64,000 nucleotides of DNA from Anaeromassilibacillus senegalensis. Lineage in GTDB: Bacteria > Bacillota > Clostridia > Oscillospirales > Acutalibacteraceae. Position 1 is the first letter of the stretch. Every line of letters begins with the position of its first letter. Below, in pieces: positions 16,986 through 24,800 of the stretch. The notes below the pieces were generated by a model. That model was not told the origin of the DNA and searched no databases. It saw nothing but the letters and a program-made list of their open reading frames with translations. The stretch is from NCBI RefSeq assembly GCF_021531715.1, contig NZ_JAFBIT010000001.1:62001-126000 (forward strand), in the 5' to 3' direction. The translations under genes were made by a program, and so were the position numbers.

Positions 16986-17987
16986 ATGGCAAAAATCATC
17001 GGCAAGGCGCTTCCGAATATGCCTTGGCAGGACAAGCCGCAGGGCTACGACAAGCCTGTGTGGCGTTATGACCACAACCCGATCATTCCCCGCGATCTGA
17101 TTCCCACATCCAACAGCATTTTCAATTCCGCAGTTGTTCCGTTCGAGGGCAAGTATGCCGGCGTTTTCCGCTGCGACAACCGCGGCCTGATGATGGATAT
17201 CTTCGCAGGCTTCTCCGAGGACGGCGTGAACTGGAACATCAACCACGACCCGATCGTCTTCGAGCCCGCGCCGGGCTGCGATCCGTGCGTTACCCGCAAG
17301 GAATACCGCTACGACCCGCGCGTCTGCTTCATCGAGGACCGTTACTACATCACCTGGTGCAACGGCTTCCACGGCCCGACCATCGGCGTTGGCTACACCT
17401 ACGATTTCAAGACGTTCTATCAGCTCGAGAACGCATATCTGCCGTACAACCGCAACGGCGTGCTCTTCCCGAGAAAGATCGGCGAGAACTACGCAATGCT
17501 CAGCCGTCCGTCCGATACCGGCCACACCCCGTTCGGCGATATTTTCTACAGCGAGAGCCCGGACATGACGTTCTGGGGCAAGCACCGCTATGTGTTCGGC
17601 ACCAGCAAGATTGCCGGCTGGCAGGCGAAGAAGGTTGGCCCTGGCCCCACCCCGATTGAGACCGACGAGGGCTGGCTGATGATCTATCACGGCGTTCTGA
17701 ATTCCTGCAACGGCTTCGTCTATCGTTTCGGCGTTGCCCTGCTCGATATCGACAAGCCGTGGATTGTCAAGGAAAGAGGTCTCTTCTATGTCTTCGGACC
17801 GGAAGAGGATTACGAGCTCACCGGCGATGTGCCGAACGTCACCTTCCCGTGCGCGACGCTCACAGATGCCGACACCGGCCGCATCACGATCTACTACGGT
17901 GCGGCAGATACCGTCACCGGCATGGCGTTCACAACGGTTGACGAGCTGCTTTCCTACATGAGAAAGTACCCGCATCCGGTTGACTGA
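16986..17987 (+). CDS. GH130 beta-mannoside phosphorylase
   Basis: A 333-residue cytoplasmic enzyme of the five-bladed beta-propeller GH130 family. These enzymes phosphorolyse beta-1,4-mannosides (mannobiose, mannooligosaccharides or mannosyl-glucose) to mannose-1-phosphate. Family features include NPIIPRDLIPTSNSIFNSA at the N-terminus, the general-acid Asp in YRYDPRV near residue 107, and phosphate-binding basic residues around GWQAKKVGPGPTPI and YHG. The start at 16986 follows AAGGAGG. The exact donor cannot be fixed; similarity to the Ruminococcus mannoside phosphorylases is my judgement. A cre-like site implies catabolite repression. Confidence 0.9.
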   Translation: MAKIIGKALPNMPWQDKPQGYDKPVWRYDHNPIIPRDLIPTSNSIFNSAVVPFEGKYAGVFRCDNRGLMMDIFAGFSEDGVNWNINHDPIVFEPAPGCDPCVTRKEYRYDPRVCFIEDRYYITWCNGFHGPTIGVGYTYDFKTFYQLENAYLPYNRNGVLFPRKIGENYAMLSRPSDTGHTPFGDIFYSESPDMTFWGKHRYVFGTSKIAGWQAKKVGPGPTPIETDEGWLMIYHGVLNSCNGFVYRFGVALLDIDKPWIVKERGLFYVFGPEEDYELTGDVPNVTFPCATLTDADTGRITIYYGAADTVTGMAFTTVDELLSYMRKYPHPVD

Positions 17988-18003
17988 TTTGAAATTCTTT
18001 ATG

Positions 18004-18036
18004 GCAGGCGTTCCCGCGCGGAGCGCCTGCTTTTTT
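18004..18036 (+). terminator. Intrinsic terminator after the GH130 gene
   Basis: GCAGGCG (18004-18010) pairs with CGCCTGC (18024-18030), followed by six T. Confidence 0.8.
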
Positions 18037-18057
18037 CTGCGCTTTTTCGGCGAAGCA

Positions 18058-18086
18058 TTGCACAAGCGCACCGTTTCTGGTATGAT
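18058..18086 (+). promoter_or_regulatory. Promoter of the CBM9-like gene
   Basis: TTGCAC (18058-18063), 17-base spacer, TATGAT (18081-18086), 41 bases before the ATG. Confidence 0.75.
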
Positions 18087-18127
18087 GATGTAAAGAATCC
18101 GCGCAGGCGGAACAGGAGGAATGGAGT

Positions 18128-18730
18128 ATGAAAAATTATGTGATTCAGCGTGTGAGCGGCACACCGGACTGGAGCGGAATCCCCGCACTTGCGGTCGACG
18201 AGGTGCCGTGGACAGGGGAGACGGACATCCGGATGATCCAGCAGATCGGCTATGACGAAAATGCGCTGTACATCCACCAGCGCGCGTGGGAAAAGGACAT
18301 CCGCGCCGAGCACACCTCGCTTTTGAGCTCCGTCTGCGAGGACAGCTGCATGGAGTTCTTTTTCTCGCCCGAGCCGGCGGACGGCCGCTATTTCAACTTT
18401 GAATTCAACCTGAACGGCTGCATGTTTCTCGGCTTCGGCCATGGCCGGAGCGACAGCATCCGCCTGATCCCGGGAGACCACAAAACGCTGTTCCATGTGC
18501 GAACCGAGCGCCTGTCGGACGGCTGGGAAATTTACTACGAGATCCCGCTTGCATTCCTGCACGTCTTCTATCCGGACTACACGCTGGAGCCCGGCCGCGT
18601 CATCCGCGCGAACTGCTACAAGTGTGGAGATAAAACGGTGCGGGAGCACTACATGATGTGGAACCCCACCACCTCTGATACGCCGGACTTCCATCGCCCG
18701 CAGGATTTCGGCGAGATGGAGATGGCGTAA
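18128..18730 (+). CDS. Carbohydrate-binding family 9-like protein
   Basis: A 200-residue beta-sandwich protein of the CBM9-like/DOMON type. Recognisable blocks are IGYDENALYIHQRAWEKDI, CMEFFFSPEPADGRYFNFEF and the closing HYMMWNPTTSDTPDFHRPQDFG. It has no signal peptide and no catalytic domain, so it may act inside the cell or be released by an unusual route. RBS AGGAGGAATGGAGT precedes the ATG. It follows the GH130 gene but has its own promoter. The ligand is probably a saccharide; the biological role is unknown. Confidence 0.8.
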   Translation: MKNYVIQRVSGTPDWSGIPALAVDEVPWTGETDIRMIQQIGYDENALYIHQRAWEKDIRAEHTSLLSSVCEDSCMEFFFSPEPADGRYFNFEFNLNGCMFLGFGHGRSDSIRLIPGDHKTLFHVRTERLSDGWEIYYEIPLAFLHVFYPDYTLEPGRVIRANCYKCGDKTVREHYMMWNPTTSDTPDFHRPQDFGEMEMA

Positions 18731-19248
18731 CAGAAACCAACTATCAATCCGCGGCTGACGCTCGTCGTTTTCGCGCTGCTGCCGCCGATGCTCGCGTTTA
18801 CGGTCTATTTCAGCATGCGTATGCGCCGTGCCTGCGCATGGGGGTATGAGAAGATCGGCGAGATCAACGCGCAGGCGGAGGATACGCTTTCCGACATCTG
18901 CGTGCTCAAGGCCTTTGCGGCGGAGAACGCGGCGTGCGGCTCTCCGGCGGGCAGCGCCAGCGCATCTCCATTGCGCGCGTGTTTCTGAAGGATCCGCCGA
19001 TCCTCGTGTTCGATGAAGCCACAAGCGCGCTCGACGCGGAAAGTGAGCTTGCGGTGCGCCGTGCGCTTGATGCGTTGGCAGAAAGCCGCACGACGTTTGT
19101 CATCGCGCACCGGCTCTCCGCCGTTCGCCGTGCAGACCGCACTATTGTGATCTCCGAAAAGGGCATCGCGCAGACCGGAACGCATGAAAGCCTGATGCAG
19201 GCGGACGGCGTTTACCGCGATCTGTACGCGCTGCAAATGGAGGAATAA
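18731..19248 (+). pseudogene. Remnant of an ABC exporter (fused membrane-ATPase type)
   Basis: The first 65 codons directly after the CBM9-like stop encode the fifth membrane segment and intracellular loop of an exporter ([40 protein letters not shown]), without any start codon or upstream membrane segments. At about 18934 the sequence jumps, with a frame change, to the ATPase signature ([16 protein letters not shown]), Walker [13 protein letters not shown] and a normal C-terminus at 19248. Walker A and the rest of the membrane domain are missing. At least two deletions have occurred, so no functional product is expected. Confidence 0.85.
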
Positions 19249-19256
19249 TGCGCTTT

Positions 19257-19280
19257 ACAGGCGCAAAACCTGTTTTTTTT
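19257..19280 (+). terminator. Short intrinsic terminator
   Basis: ACAGG (19257-19261) pairs with CCTGT (19269-19273), followed by a run of T. It is probably the original terminator of the decayed exporter gene. Confidence 0.55.
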
Positions 19281-19471
19281 CATGTTTTAGCCCAATAACT
19301 CGCCCTGCATTCTGGATAGAATTGTCATTTTTCGGGATTGCAAGGCGCGCGAAATTCCAGTAAAATAACAGTATGGATAGGAAATGAGCGGCATGGTCTT
19401 GTATAAACCGTGCGCTTTGGCGCAAAGCTATAAAGGGATATCCTGGTTTGGCACGAAAGGATTGGTGCAGT

Positions 19472-20128
19472 ATGGCACTCGAGAAAATGGACAACTATTT
19501 CAACAGTGTGGTGGAATCGTATGACGAGCGCATCCGCCGCTCGGTGGACGATGCAGACGGTTACATCGTCCGAACGGCGGAATTTTTCCCGAAGGATGAG
19601 AATCTGCAGATCATCGATATCGGCTCCGGTACTGGTTTGGGCCTTTCCAAAATTCTGGAGCAGAATAAAACGGTTCGCGTGACCTGCGTTGACTGCGCGG
19701 CCAAGATGCTCCAGCAACTTCGGGTCAATCTGAAGGCGTACGGCGACCGTGTACAGACCGTGACAGAAGACTTTTTCGCGCACGATTTCGGCTTTGAGTT
19801 TTACGACGGCGCGCTTTCGATGATGGCGCTCCACTATTACAGCCGCGAGGAAAAGCTCGAGCTGTTCAAGCGCATCCGCGGCGGCCTGAAGAAGGGCGGC
19901 TTCCTTGTGCTGACCGATAAATTTGCGCCGACGCAGAACTATGAGGACTTCTGCCGCAGCGAATTTGAGCGCAAAAAGAACGAGGCACACCTGCCGGACG
20001 CGCATTACTATGCGTTTACGCCGCAGACCATCTCAAACGAGGCGGCCCTGCTCTTCAAGGCGGGCTTCTCCGAGGTGCGTTTGCGCTGGGCCAAGTCCAA
20101 CACTGCCGTGCTGTTCGCCACGAAGTAA
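19472..20128 (+). CDS. Class I SAM-dependent methyltransferase
   Basis: A 218-residue cytoplasmic enzyme. The SAM-binding motif I is IIDIGSGTGLGLSKI near residue 48, motif II is VTCVDCAAKMLQQL, and ALSMMALHYYSREEKL matches the post-motif region of UbiE/TrmN-like small-molecule or tRNA methyltransferases. The start at 19472 follows GAAAGG; the longer open frame adds eight residues without a better RBS. It stands alone between the exporter remnant and a MATE gene. The substrate is unknown. Confidence 0.85.
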   Translation: MALEKMDNYFNSVVESYDERIRRSVDDADGYIVRTAEFFPKDENLQIIDIGSGTGLGLSKILEQNKTVRVTCVDCAAKMLQQLRVNLKAYGDRVQTVTEDFFAHDFGFEFYDGALSMMALHYYSREEKLELFKRIRGGLKKGGFLVLTDKFAPTQNYEDFCRSEFERKKNEAHLPDAHYYAFTPQTISNEAALLFKAGFSEVRLRWAKSNTAVLFATK

Positions 20129-20168
20129 AACAAAATACACAGATCAAATGCCGGTTGAGCCTATGGGC

Positions 20169-20197
20169 TTGACCGGCTTCTTTTTCGGTGGTATAAT
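20169..20197 (+). promoter_or_regulatory. Promoter of the first MATE gene
   Basis: TTGACC (20169-20174), 17-base spacer, TATAAT (20192-20197). The -10 box overlaps an in-frame ATG, which rules that codon out as the translation start. Confidence 0.8.
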
Positions 20198-20237
20198 GTT
20201 TCAAAAGCAACTAATTTTACGGAATGGGTGGATTGCA

Positions 20238-21629
20238 TTGAATTTCTTCAACACAGCGCGTATCCTGAAAACCGAGCCGGCGGCGGGCGAAATACCGCCG
20301 GTGAAGTCGCTTCTCGGCGATACCATCGGCGTCGCGTGGCCCTCGGTGGTGGAGTCGTTCCTCGTCGCGCTGGTCGGCTTTATCGATACGATCATGGTCA
20401 GCACGCTCGGCTCATACGCGATCGCGGCGGTCGGTCTGACGCAGCAGCCGAAGTTCATCGGTCTGGCGATCTTCCTCGCGATGAGCACGGCGATTTCCGC
20501 GTTGGTCGCGCGGCGCAGGGGAGAGCAGAACCGCGAGAGCGCCGTGCGCGTCCTGCGTACCTGTGTGGCGGTGGCTCTCGTGCTCACGGCGGTGATCAGT
20601 CTGGTGTTCGTCGCCTTTGCCGATCAGATCATCCGTTTTGCCGGTTCCGCGCCGGATACGCATGAGGCGGCGGTCGAGTATTTCCAGATCATCATGGCGG
20701 GGCTTGTTTTTACGACGATCATGATGGTTATTAACGCGGCGCAGCGCGGCGCGGGCAACACGCAGATCGCGATGCGCACAAATATCGTCTCGAACCTCGT
20801 CAACGTCCTGTTCAATTATCTCTTGATCGGCGGCAATCTCGGTTTTCCGGCGCTCGGCACGCGCGGCGCGGCGATCGCGACCGTTATCGGCTCCGTGTTC
20901 GGCTGCGCAATGAGCATCGGCTCGCTGTTCTCGAAGCAGGCGTTTGTCTATATCCGCGGGGTCAAGGGCTTCCTCGCGTCCCGCTTTGATATCCGCTCGC
21001 TTTTGAATGTCGGCTCCAGCGCGTTTGTCGAGCAGATCTTTCTGCGCATCGGCTTTTTGCTGTTTGCCATCACGGTTGCGAATCTCGGCACGACGGCATA
21101 TGCCGCGCACCAGATCGGCATGAATATGATGCATCTGACGTTCTCGCTCGGCGATGGCCTCTCGGTCGCGTCCGTCGCGCTGATCGGGCGCAGCCTCGGG
21201 CAGGAGCGGCGCGACCTCGCAAAGCTCTACGCCTCGATGTGTCAGCGGCTCGGCTTGCTGTGCGCCGTCGTGATGTCGCTCGTATTCTTCTTCTTCGGCC
21301 GGAATCTGTTCGGGCTGTTCTCGAGCGAAGTGCCGATTCTTGATTACGGCGTGATAATCATGCGGATGCTGTGCGTTATCATCTATATGCAGATTTCGCA
21401 GGTCGTTTTCTTCGGCTGCCTGCGCGGTGCAGGCGATACCAAATACACGGCGTTTGCATCGCTCATCAGCGTGGCGATCATCCGTCCTGCGCTGAGCTGG
21501 CTGCTGTGCTATCCCTTGGGACTCGGCTTGTTCGGCGTCTGGCTCGGCCTTGCGGGCGACCAGTTCATGCGCTTCATGCTCGGCTATGTCCGTATTAAGC
21601 AGGGCAAGTGGCTGAAGATTAAAATCTAG
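20238..21629 (+). CDS. MATE family multidrug/metabolite efflux transporter
   Basis: A 463-residue membrane protein with twelve predicted segments in two related halves, using an ion gradient to expel cationic compounds. The N-half has GVAWPSVVESFLVALVGFIDTIMVSTLG and GLTQQPKFIGLAIFLAMSTA (parts of conserved MATE blocks), the C-half AAHQIGMNMMHLTFSLGDG. Upstream in-frame ATGs lie before or inside the -10 box, so a TTG at 20238 with GGGTGG upstream is preferred. Length fits the family. Confidence 0.88.
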   Translation: MNFFNTARILKTEPAAGEIPPVKSLLGDTIGVAWPSVVESFLVALVGFIDTIMVSTLGSYAIAAVGLTQQPKFIGLAIFLAMSTAISALVARRRGEQNRESAVRVLRTCVAVALVLTAVISLVFVAFADQIIRFAGSAPDTHEAAVEYFQIIMAGLVFTTIMMVINAAQRGAGNTQIAMRTNIVSNLVNVLFNYLLIGGNLGFPALGTRGAAIATVIGSVFGCAMSIGSLFSKQAFVYIRGVKGFLASRFDIRSLLNVGSSAFVEQIFLRIGFLLFAITVANLGTTAYAAHQIGMNMMHLTFSLGDGLSVASVALIGRSLGQERRDLAKLYASMCQRLGLLCAVVMSLVFFFFGRNLFGLFSSEVPILDYGVIIMRMLCVIIYMQISQVVFFGCLRGAGDTKYTAFASLISVAIIRPALSWLLCYPLGLGLFGVWLGLAGDQFMRFMLGYVRIKQGKWLKIKI

Positions 21630-21646
21630 TCTCAAAAACACAAAAT

Positions 21647-21686
21647 CCCCGCGCTTCGGAAGCCGTTTGTGCTCCGCAGCGCGGGG
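21647..21686. terminator. Bidirectional intrinsic terminator
   Basis: CCCCGCGCT (21647-21655) pairs with AGCGCGGGG (21678-21686). T-rich tracts lie on both sides. It separates the convergent MATE and decarboxylase genes. Confidence 0.8.
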
Positions 21687-21690
21687 TATT

Positions 21691-23031
21691 TTATTCTATG
21701 CACACATCACAGGTGCTGATGCCGTAATAGGCGAGCGAGCGCAAAACATTGTCGTCGATGCGCTCGCCGCATACCGCAATGGGCACGGCAGGCGGGCAGC
21801 TCACGTTCGCCGAGGCGAGCACCCTGCCGCAGCAGGCGTCGAGCGGCAGCGCTTCGTGCGGGGAGAGTAGCGCCTCGCGCGGAGACAGCACGCGCTCAGG
21901 CGTGGGCGGCGTCGGCGGACAGTCTGCAATCGGCGCTTTTCGCATAACTTTCAACAGCGCATGCTCCAGCCGGTTGAAATCATCCGGGGATGTCTCCGGG
22001 GTGCACATCATCACGAGAAAGTCCGGGTCGGCAAATTCGCAGAAGATGCCGTCGCGCTGCAGCTTTGCCGCGAGCGCTTCGCCGGTATAGCCGAAGGACT
22101 TCGGCGAGAGCGTCAGCTTTGTCGGCTCTTCGCCGACGAGCGCATAACCGTGCGCCGCAAGGCGCGATTTCAACGCGGCGACGCGTCCGACGGTTTCAAG
22201 AAGCCGCGCGGGGTAGCCCTCGGCGAGATACTGGTTCGCAGCGTCGAGCGACTGCAAAATCAGATAGGACGGGCTTGTCGAAGCGAAGAGCGACATCGCG
22301 CTTTCCGCCCAGCCGCAGAGCGCTTTCGGCGCGACGTGCGAAAGATGCAGGTATGCGCCGCCGGTCAGCACAGGCAGCGTTTTGTGCGCCGAGTCGCAGC
22401 AGATATCCGCGCCGAGATCCATCGGATGGCGGGATTCAGGCAGAAAGCGCAGATACGCGCCGTGCGCGTTGTCGACGAGCAGCAGCGTATCGTGCTGATG
22501 GCAGACGTCGGCGAGCGCGCGGATGTCCGCGATGTGCCCGAGATAATCGGGGCTCGTAACGTACACCGCCGCAGGACGTTCCGCGTCCAATGTTTGCCCG
22601 AGCGCTTCCGCATCGAGCGCGCAGGTGATCACGTTCTCGCGGTCTTCCGGGCAGAGCCACACGACGTCGAGATCGAGCAGCGCCGCCGCCGTCACAAACA
22701 CCTTGTGGGCATTGCGCCCGGCGCAGATCACGGGACGCCTGCCGTTTGCTTTTGCATGCAGCAGCGCAAGGTACAGCATCGCGCGGATGCACAGCGAGGA
22801 ACCCTCTGCCGAGTACAGCGTTTTTGCCGTGCCAAACAGTGCGGCGGCGTTTTCTTCACTTTGTCGGATGATGCCATGTGCGTGGTACAGCTCGTCCGCG
22901 CCGTCGATCTCGGTCAGGTCGAATAGCTCCATGCCGAGCGGGCCTTTGCCCTTATGCCCCGGCATGTGCATCCGCAGCATGTCGCTTTGGCAGTAATTGC
23001 GCACGAAATCGCAGATCGGCGTCTCCATCAT
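21691..23031 (-). CDS. Orn/Lys/Arg decarboxylase-family PLP enzyme
   Basis: A 446-residue fold-type I PLP enzyme of the SpeA/YaaO arginine-lysine-ornithine decarboxylase family, likely involved in polyamine formation. The N-terminus has the typical HMPGHKGKG. The aspartate binding the pyridine ring is in LLLVDNAHGAYL, and the Schiff-base lysine is in CDSAHKTLPVLTGGAYLH near residue 218. It is slightly shorter than the usual ~480 residues. The ATG overlaps the SCIFF maturase stop in the string ATGATG, indicating translational coupling. Substrate preference cannot be read from sequence. Confidence 0.9.
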   Translation of the reverse strand: MMETPICDFVRNYCQSDMLRMHMPGHKGKGPLGMELFDLTEIDGADELYHAHGIIRQSEENAAALFGTAKTLYSAEGSSLCIRAMLYLALLHAKANGRRPVICAGRNAHKVFVTAAALLDLDVVWLCPEDRENVITCALDAEALGQTLDAERPAAVYVTSPDYLGHIADIRALADVCHQHDTLLLVDNAHGAYLRFLPESRHPMDLGADICCDSAHKTLPVLTGGAYLHLSHVAPKALCGWAESAMSLFASTSPSYLILQSLDAANQYLAEGYPARLLETVGRVAALKSRLAAHGYALVGEEPTKLTLSPKSFGYTGEALAAKLQRDGIFCEFADPDFLVMMCTPETSPDDFNRLEHALLKVMRKAPIADCPPTPPTPERVLSPREALLSPHEALPLDACCGRVLASANVSCPPAVPIAVCGERIDDNVLRSLAYYGISTCDVCIE

Positions 23032-24410
23032 GCGTCCTCAAGCGCTTTGGACGCTTCGAGCATGATGGCGCACTCCATGCGCTTTTTAAAAAGCTCGCAG
23101 CCGTAGCCGTAAACCCCGCGGACGGAACCCGTCGCGTGGTAGGCGTTTGCCGCGCAGCCGCCCGAGCAGTAAAGCCGCGCCCAGCAGTCGCGGCACTCGG
23201 GACGGGAATAGACGTTGCAGCTTGCAAAATCATCCTGCGTCTCGGTGTTTGTCACGCCGTCCCAGATGTTGCCCAGCTTAAACTTCTCCTCGCCGACAAA
23301 CTGATGGCAGGGGTACAAGTCGCCCCACGGTGTGACCGCCATGTATTCCGTGCCCGAGCCGCAGCCCGAAATGCGCTTGTAGATGCACGGACCGCCGGTG
23401 AGATCGATCATGTAGTGGTAGAAGGTGAAGGGCTTGCCTGCGCGGCGGCGCTCCAGCATCAGCTCCGCGAGCTTTTCATACTGCTCGAGGACAATGGGCA
23501 GATCCGCCTCGGTGAGCGCGGACGGGTCGCCCGGCGCGCAGACCACCGGCTCCATGCTCAGCTCCGTGAAGCCGAGATCGAGCATCTGCTGGATATCCTT
23601 CAGAAAATCCGGGTTTGCGTGCGTGAACGTGCCACGCATGTAGTAATTCTTGTTGCCGCGCGCTTCGACAAGCTTCTGGAACTTCGGCACGATGCGCTCC
23701 CAGCTTCCGTTTCCGGCGTAGTCGACGCGGTAACGGTCGTGAACCTCCTTGCGGCCGTCGAGACTGAGAACGACATTGCTCATCTCGCGGTTTGCAAAGT
23801 CGATCACGTCGTCGTCGATCAGCACGCCGTTTGTCGTCAGCGTGAAGCGGAAGTTTTTGTTGCATGCCTTTTCGCGCGAGCGGGCGTAAGCGACGAGTTC
23901 TTTTACAACGTCGAAATTCATCAGCGGTTCGCCGCCGAAGAAGTCGACCTCGAGGTTGCGGCGTGTGCCGGAGTGCTCGATCAGGAAATCGAGCGCGCGC
24001 TTGCCGACCTCCAAGCTCATCAGCGCGCGGTCGCCGTGGTATTTGCCCTGGCTCGCAAAGCAGTACGAGCAGTTGAGGTTACAGGTATGCGCGACGTGCA
24101 GGCACAGCGCCTTGACAACGTTCGCGCTCTTCTGCTTCAGCGCACCCGCCATCGGCTCAAAGGTATCCGGCGCAAACAGCTTGCCGGCTGCTTTGAGTTC
24201 TTCGATCTGGTCGCAGCACTCCGCGATATCGGCTTCGGTGACGTCTTCGCGGTCCGCGTACTTTTCAAGCATTGCCGCCGTGATTTGAGCGCGGTCGGCG
24301 CTCTCGAACATCCCGATGATGTCATAGGCGACCTCATCCACAAGGTGTACCGAGCCGGAGCAGACGTCCAGCACGATGTTGAGACCGCCGAGTTTGTAAC
24401 GATGTATCAT
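23028..24410 (-). CDS. scfB: SCIFF peptide thioether-forming radical SAM maturase
   Basis: This 460-residue radical SAM/SPASM enzyme installs Cys-to-Thr thioether links in the SCIFF ranthipeptide encoded just upstream. The N-terminal ~95 residues form a precursor-recognition domain (HRYKLGGLNIVLDVCSGSVHLVD). The SAM cluster triad is CNLNCSYC near residue 109, followed by FFGGEPLMNF. Auxiliary-cluster cysteines are in GGPCIYKRISGCGSG, DLYPCHQF and the cluster CRDCWARLYCSGGC. All match the clostridial family closely. It is separated from the peptide gene by a terminator and coupled to the decarboxylase gene. Confidence 0.96.
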   Translation of the reverse strand: MIHRYKLGGLNIVLDVCSGSVHLVDEVAYDIIGMFESADRAQITAAMLEKYADREDVTEADIAECCDQIEELKAAGKLFAPDTFEPMAGALKQKSANVVKALCLHVAHTCNLNCSYCFASQGKYHGDRALMSLEVGKRALDFLIEHSGTRRNLEVDFFGGEPLMNFDVVKELVAYARSREKACNKNFRFTLTTNGVLIDDDVIDFANREMSNVVLSLDGRKEVHDRYRVDYAGNGSWERIVPKFQKLVEARGNKNYYMRGTFTHANPDFLKDIQQMLDLGFTELSMEPVVCAPGDPSALTEADLPIVLEQYEKLAELMLERRRAGKPFTFYHYMIDLTGGPCIYKRISGCGSGTEYMAVTPWGDLYPCHQFVGEEKFKLGNIWDGVTNTETQDDFASCNVYSRPECRDCWARLYCSGGCAANAYHATGSVRGVYGYGCELFKKRMECAIMLEASKALEDA

Positions 24411-24446
24411 GCGTTTATTCCCTTTTCCGTAATATTTTCTCCGAAG

Positions 24447-24471
24447 AAAAATGCCGCCAAAGCGGCGGCAT
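24447..24471 (-). terminator. Attenuating terminator between SCIFF precursor and maturase
   Basis: ATGCCGCC (24451-24458) pairs with GGCGGCAT (24464-24471); TTTTTC follows on the minus strand. It lies between scfA and scfB and should allow only part of transcription to reach the maturase. Confidence 0.75.
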
Positions 24472-24488
24472 TCGGTTCAAGTCTGAAA

Positions 24489-24644
24489 TTACTTTTCTTC
24501 CTTGTTCGTGTTCTCGCACTGCTGGTTTGCGATGCCGCAGCTCGTCTTGCAAGCGGACTGGCAGGAAGTCTGGCACTCACCGCAGCCGCCGTTCTTGGCG
24601 CTCTCGCAAAGGTTGCGTGTTTCCAGTGTCTTGATGTGGTTCAT
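24489..24644 (-). CDS. scfA: SCIFF ranthipeptide precursor, seven-cysteine variant
   Basis: A 51-codon gene with RBS CGGAGGATATCG before the ATG at 24644. The core GECQTSCQSACKTSCGIANQ is nearly identical to the Clostridia-wide SCIFF peptide (six cysteines in forty-five residues), the substrate of the adjacent maturase. Cysteines are at 13, 21, 24, 28, 32, 36 and 43. Position 13 is an extra cysteine relative to the usual six, and the tail (NTNKEEK) is slightly longer. Likely thioether acceptors are the threonines at 26 and 34. Its function in the cell is not established for the family; a signalling role has been proposed. Confidence 0.95.
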   Translation of the reverse strand: MNHIKTLETRNLCESAKNGGCGECQTSCQSACKTSCGIANQQCENTNKEEK

Positions 24645-24682
24645 ATCGATATCCTCCGATCAGTTTCATTTTTTACTATACA

Positions 24683-24711
24683 ATCTTATCACAACATGCG
24701 CGGCAAGTCAA
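24683..24711 (-). promoter_or_regulatory. scfA promoter
   Basis: Minus strand TTGACT (24706-24711), 17-base spacer, TAAGAT (24683-24688), 39 bases before the start codon. Confidence 0.7.
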
Positions 24712-24749
24712 TATGTGAAAACCACAAATAGCGGTTTGTACAAGGCGGC

Positions 24750-24778
24750 TTGCACTGTGTGCCGCCGCATGCTATAAT
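24750..24778 (+). promoter_or_regulatory. Promoter of the second MATE gene
   Basis: TTGCAC (24750-24755), 17-base spacer, perfect TATAAT (24773-24778); divergent from scfA. Confidence 0.8.
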
Positions 24779-24800
24779 CGGAAACGATACGATTCAGGAA

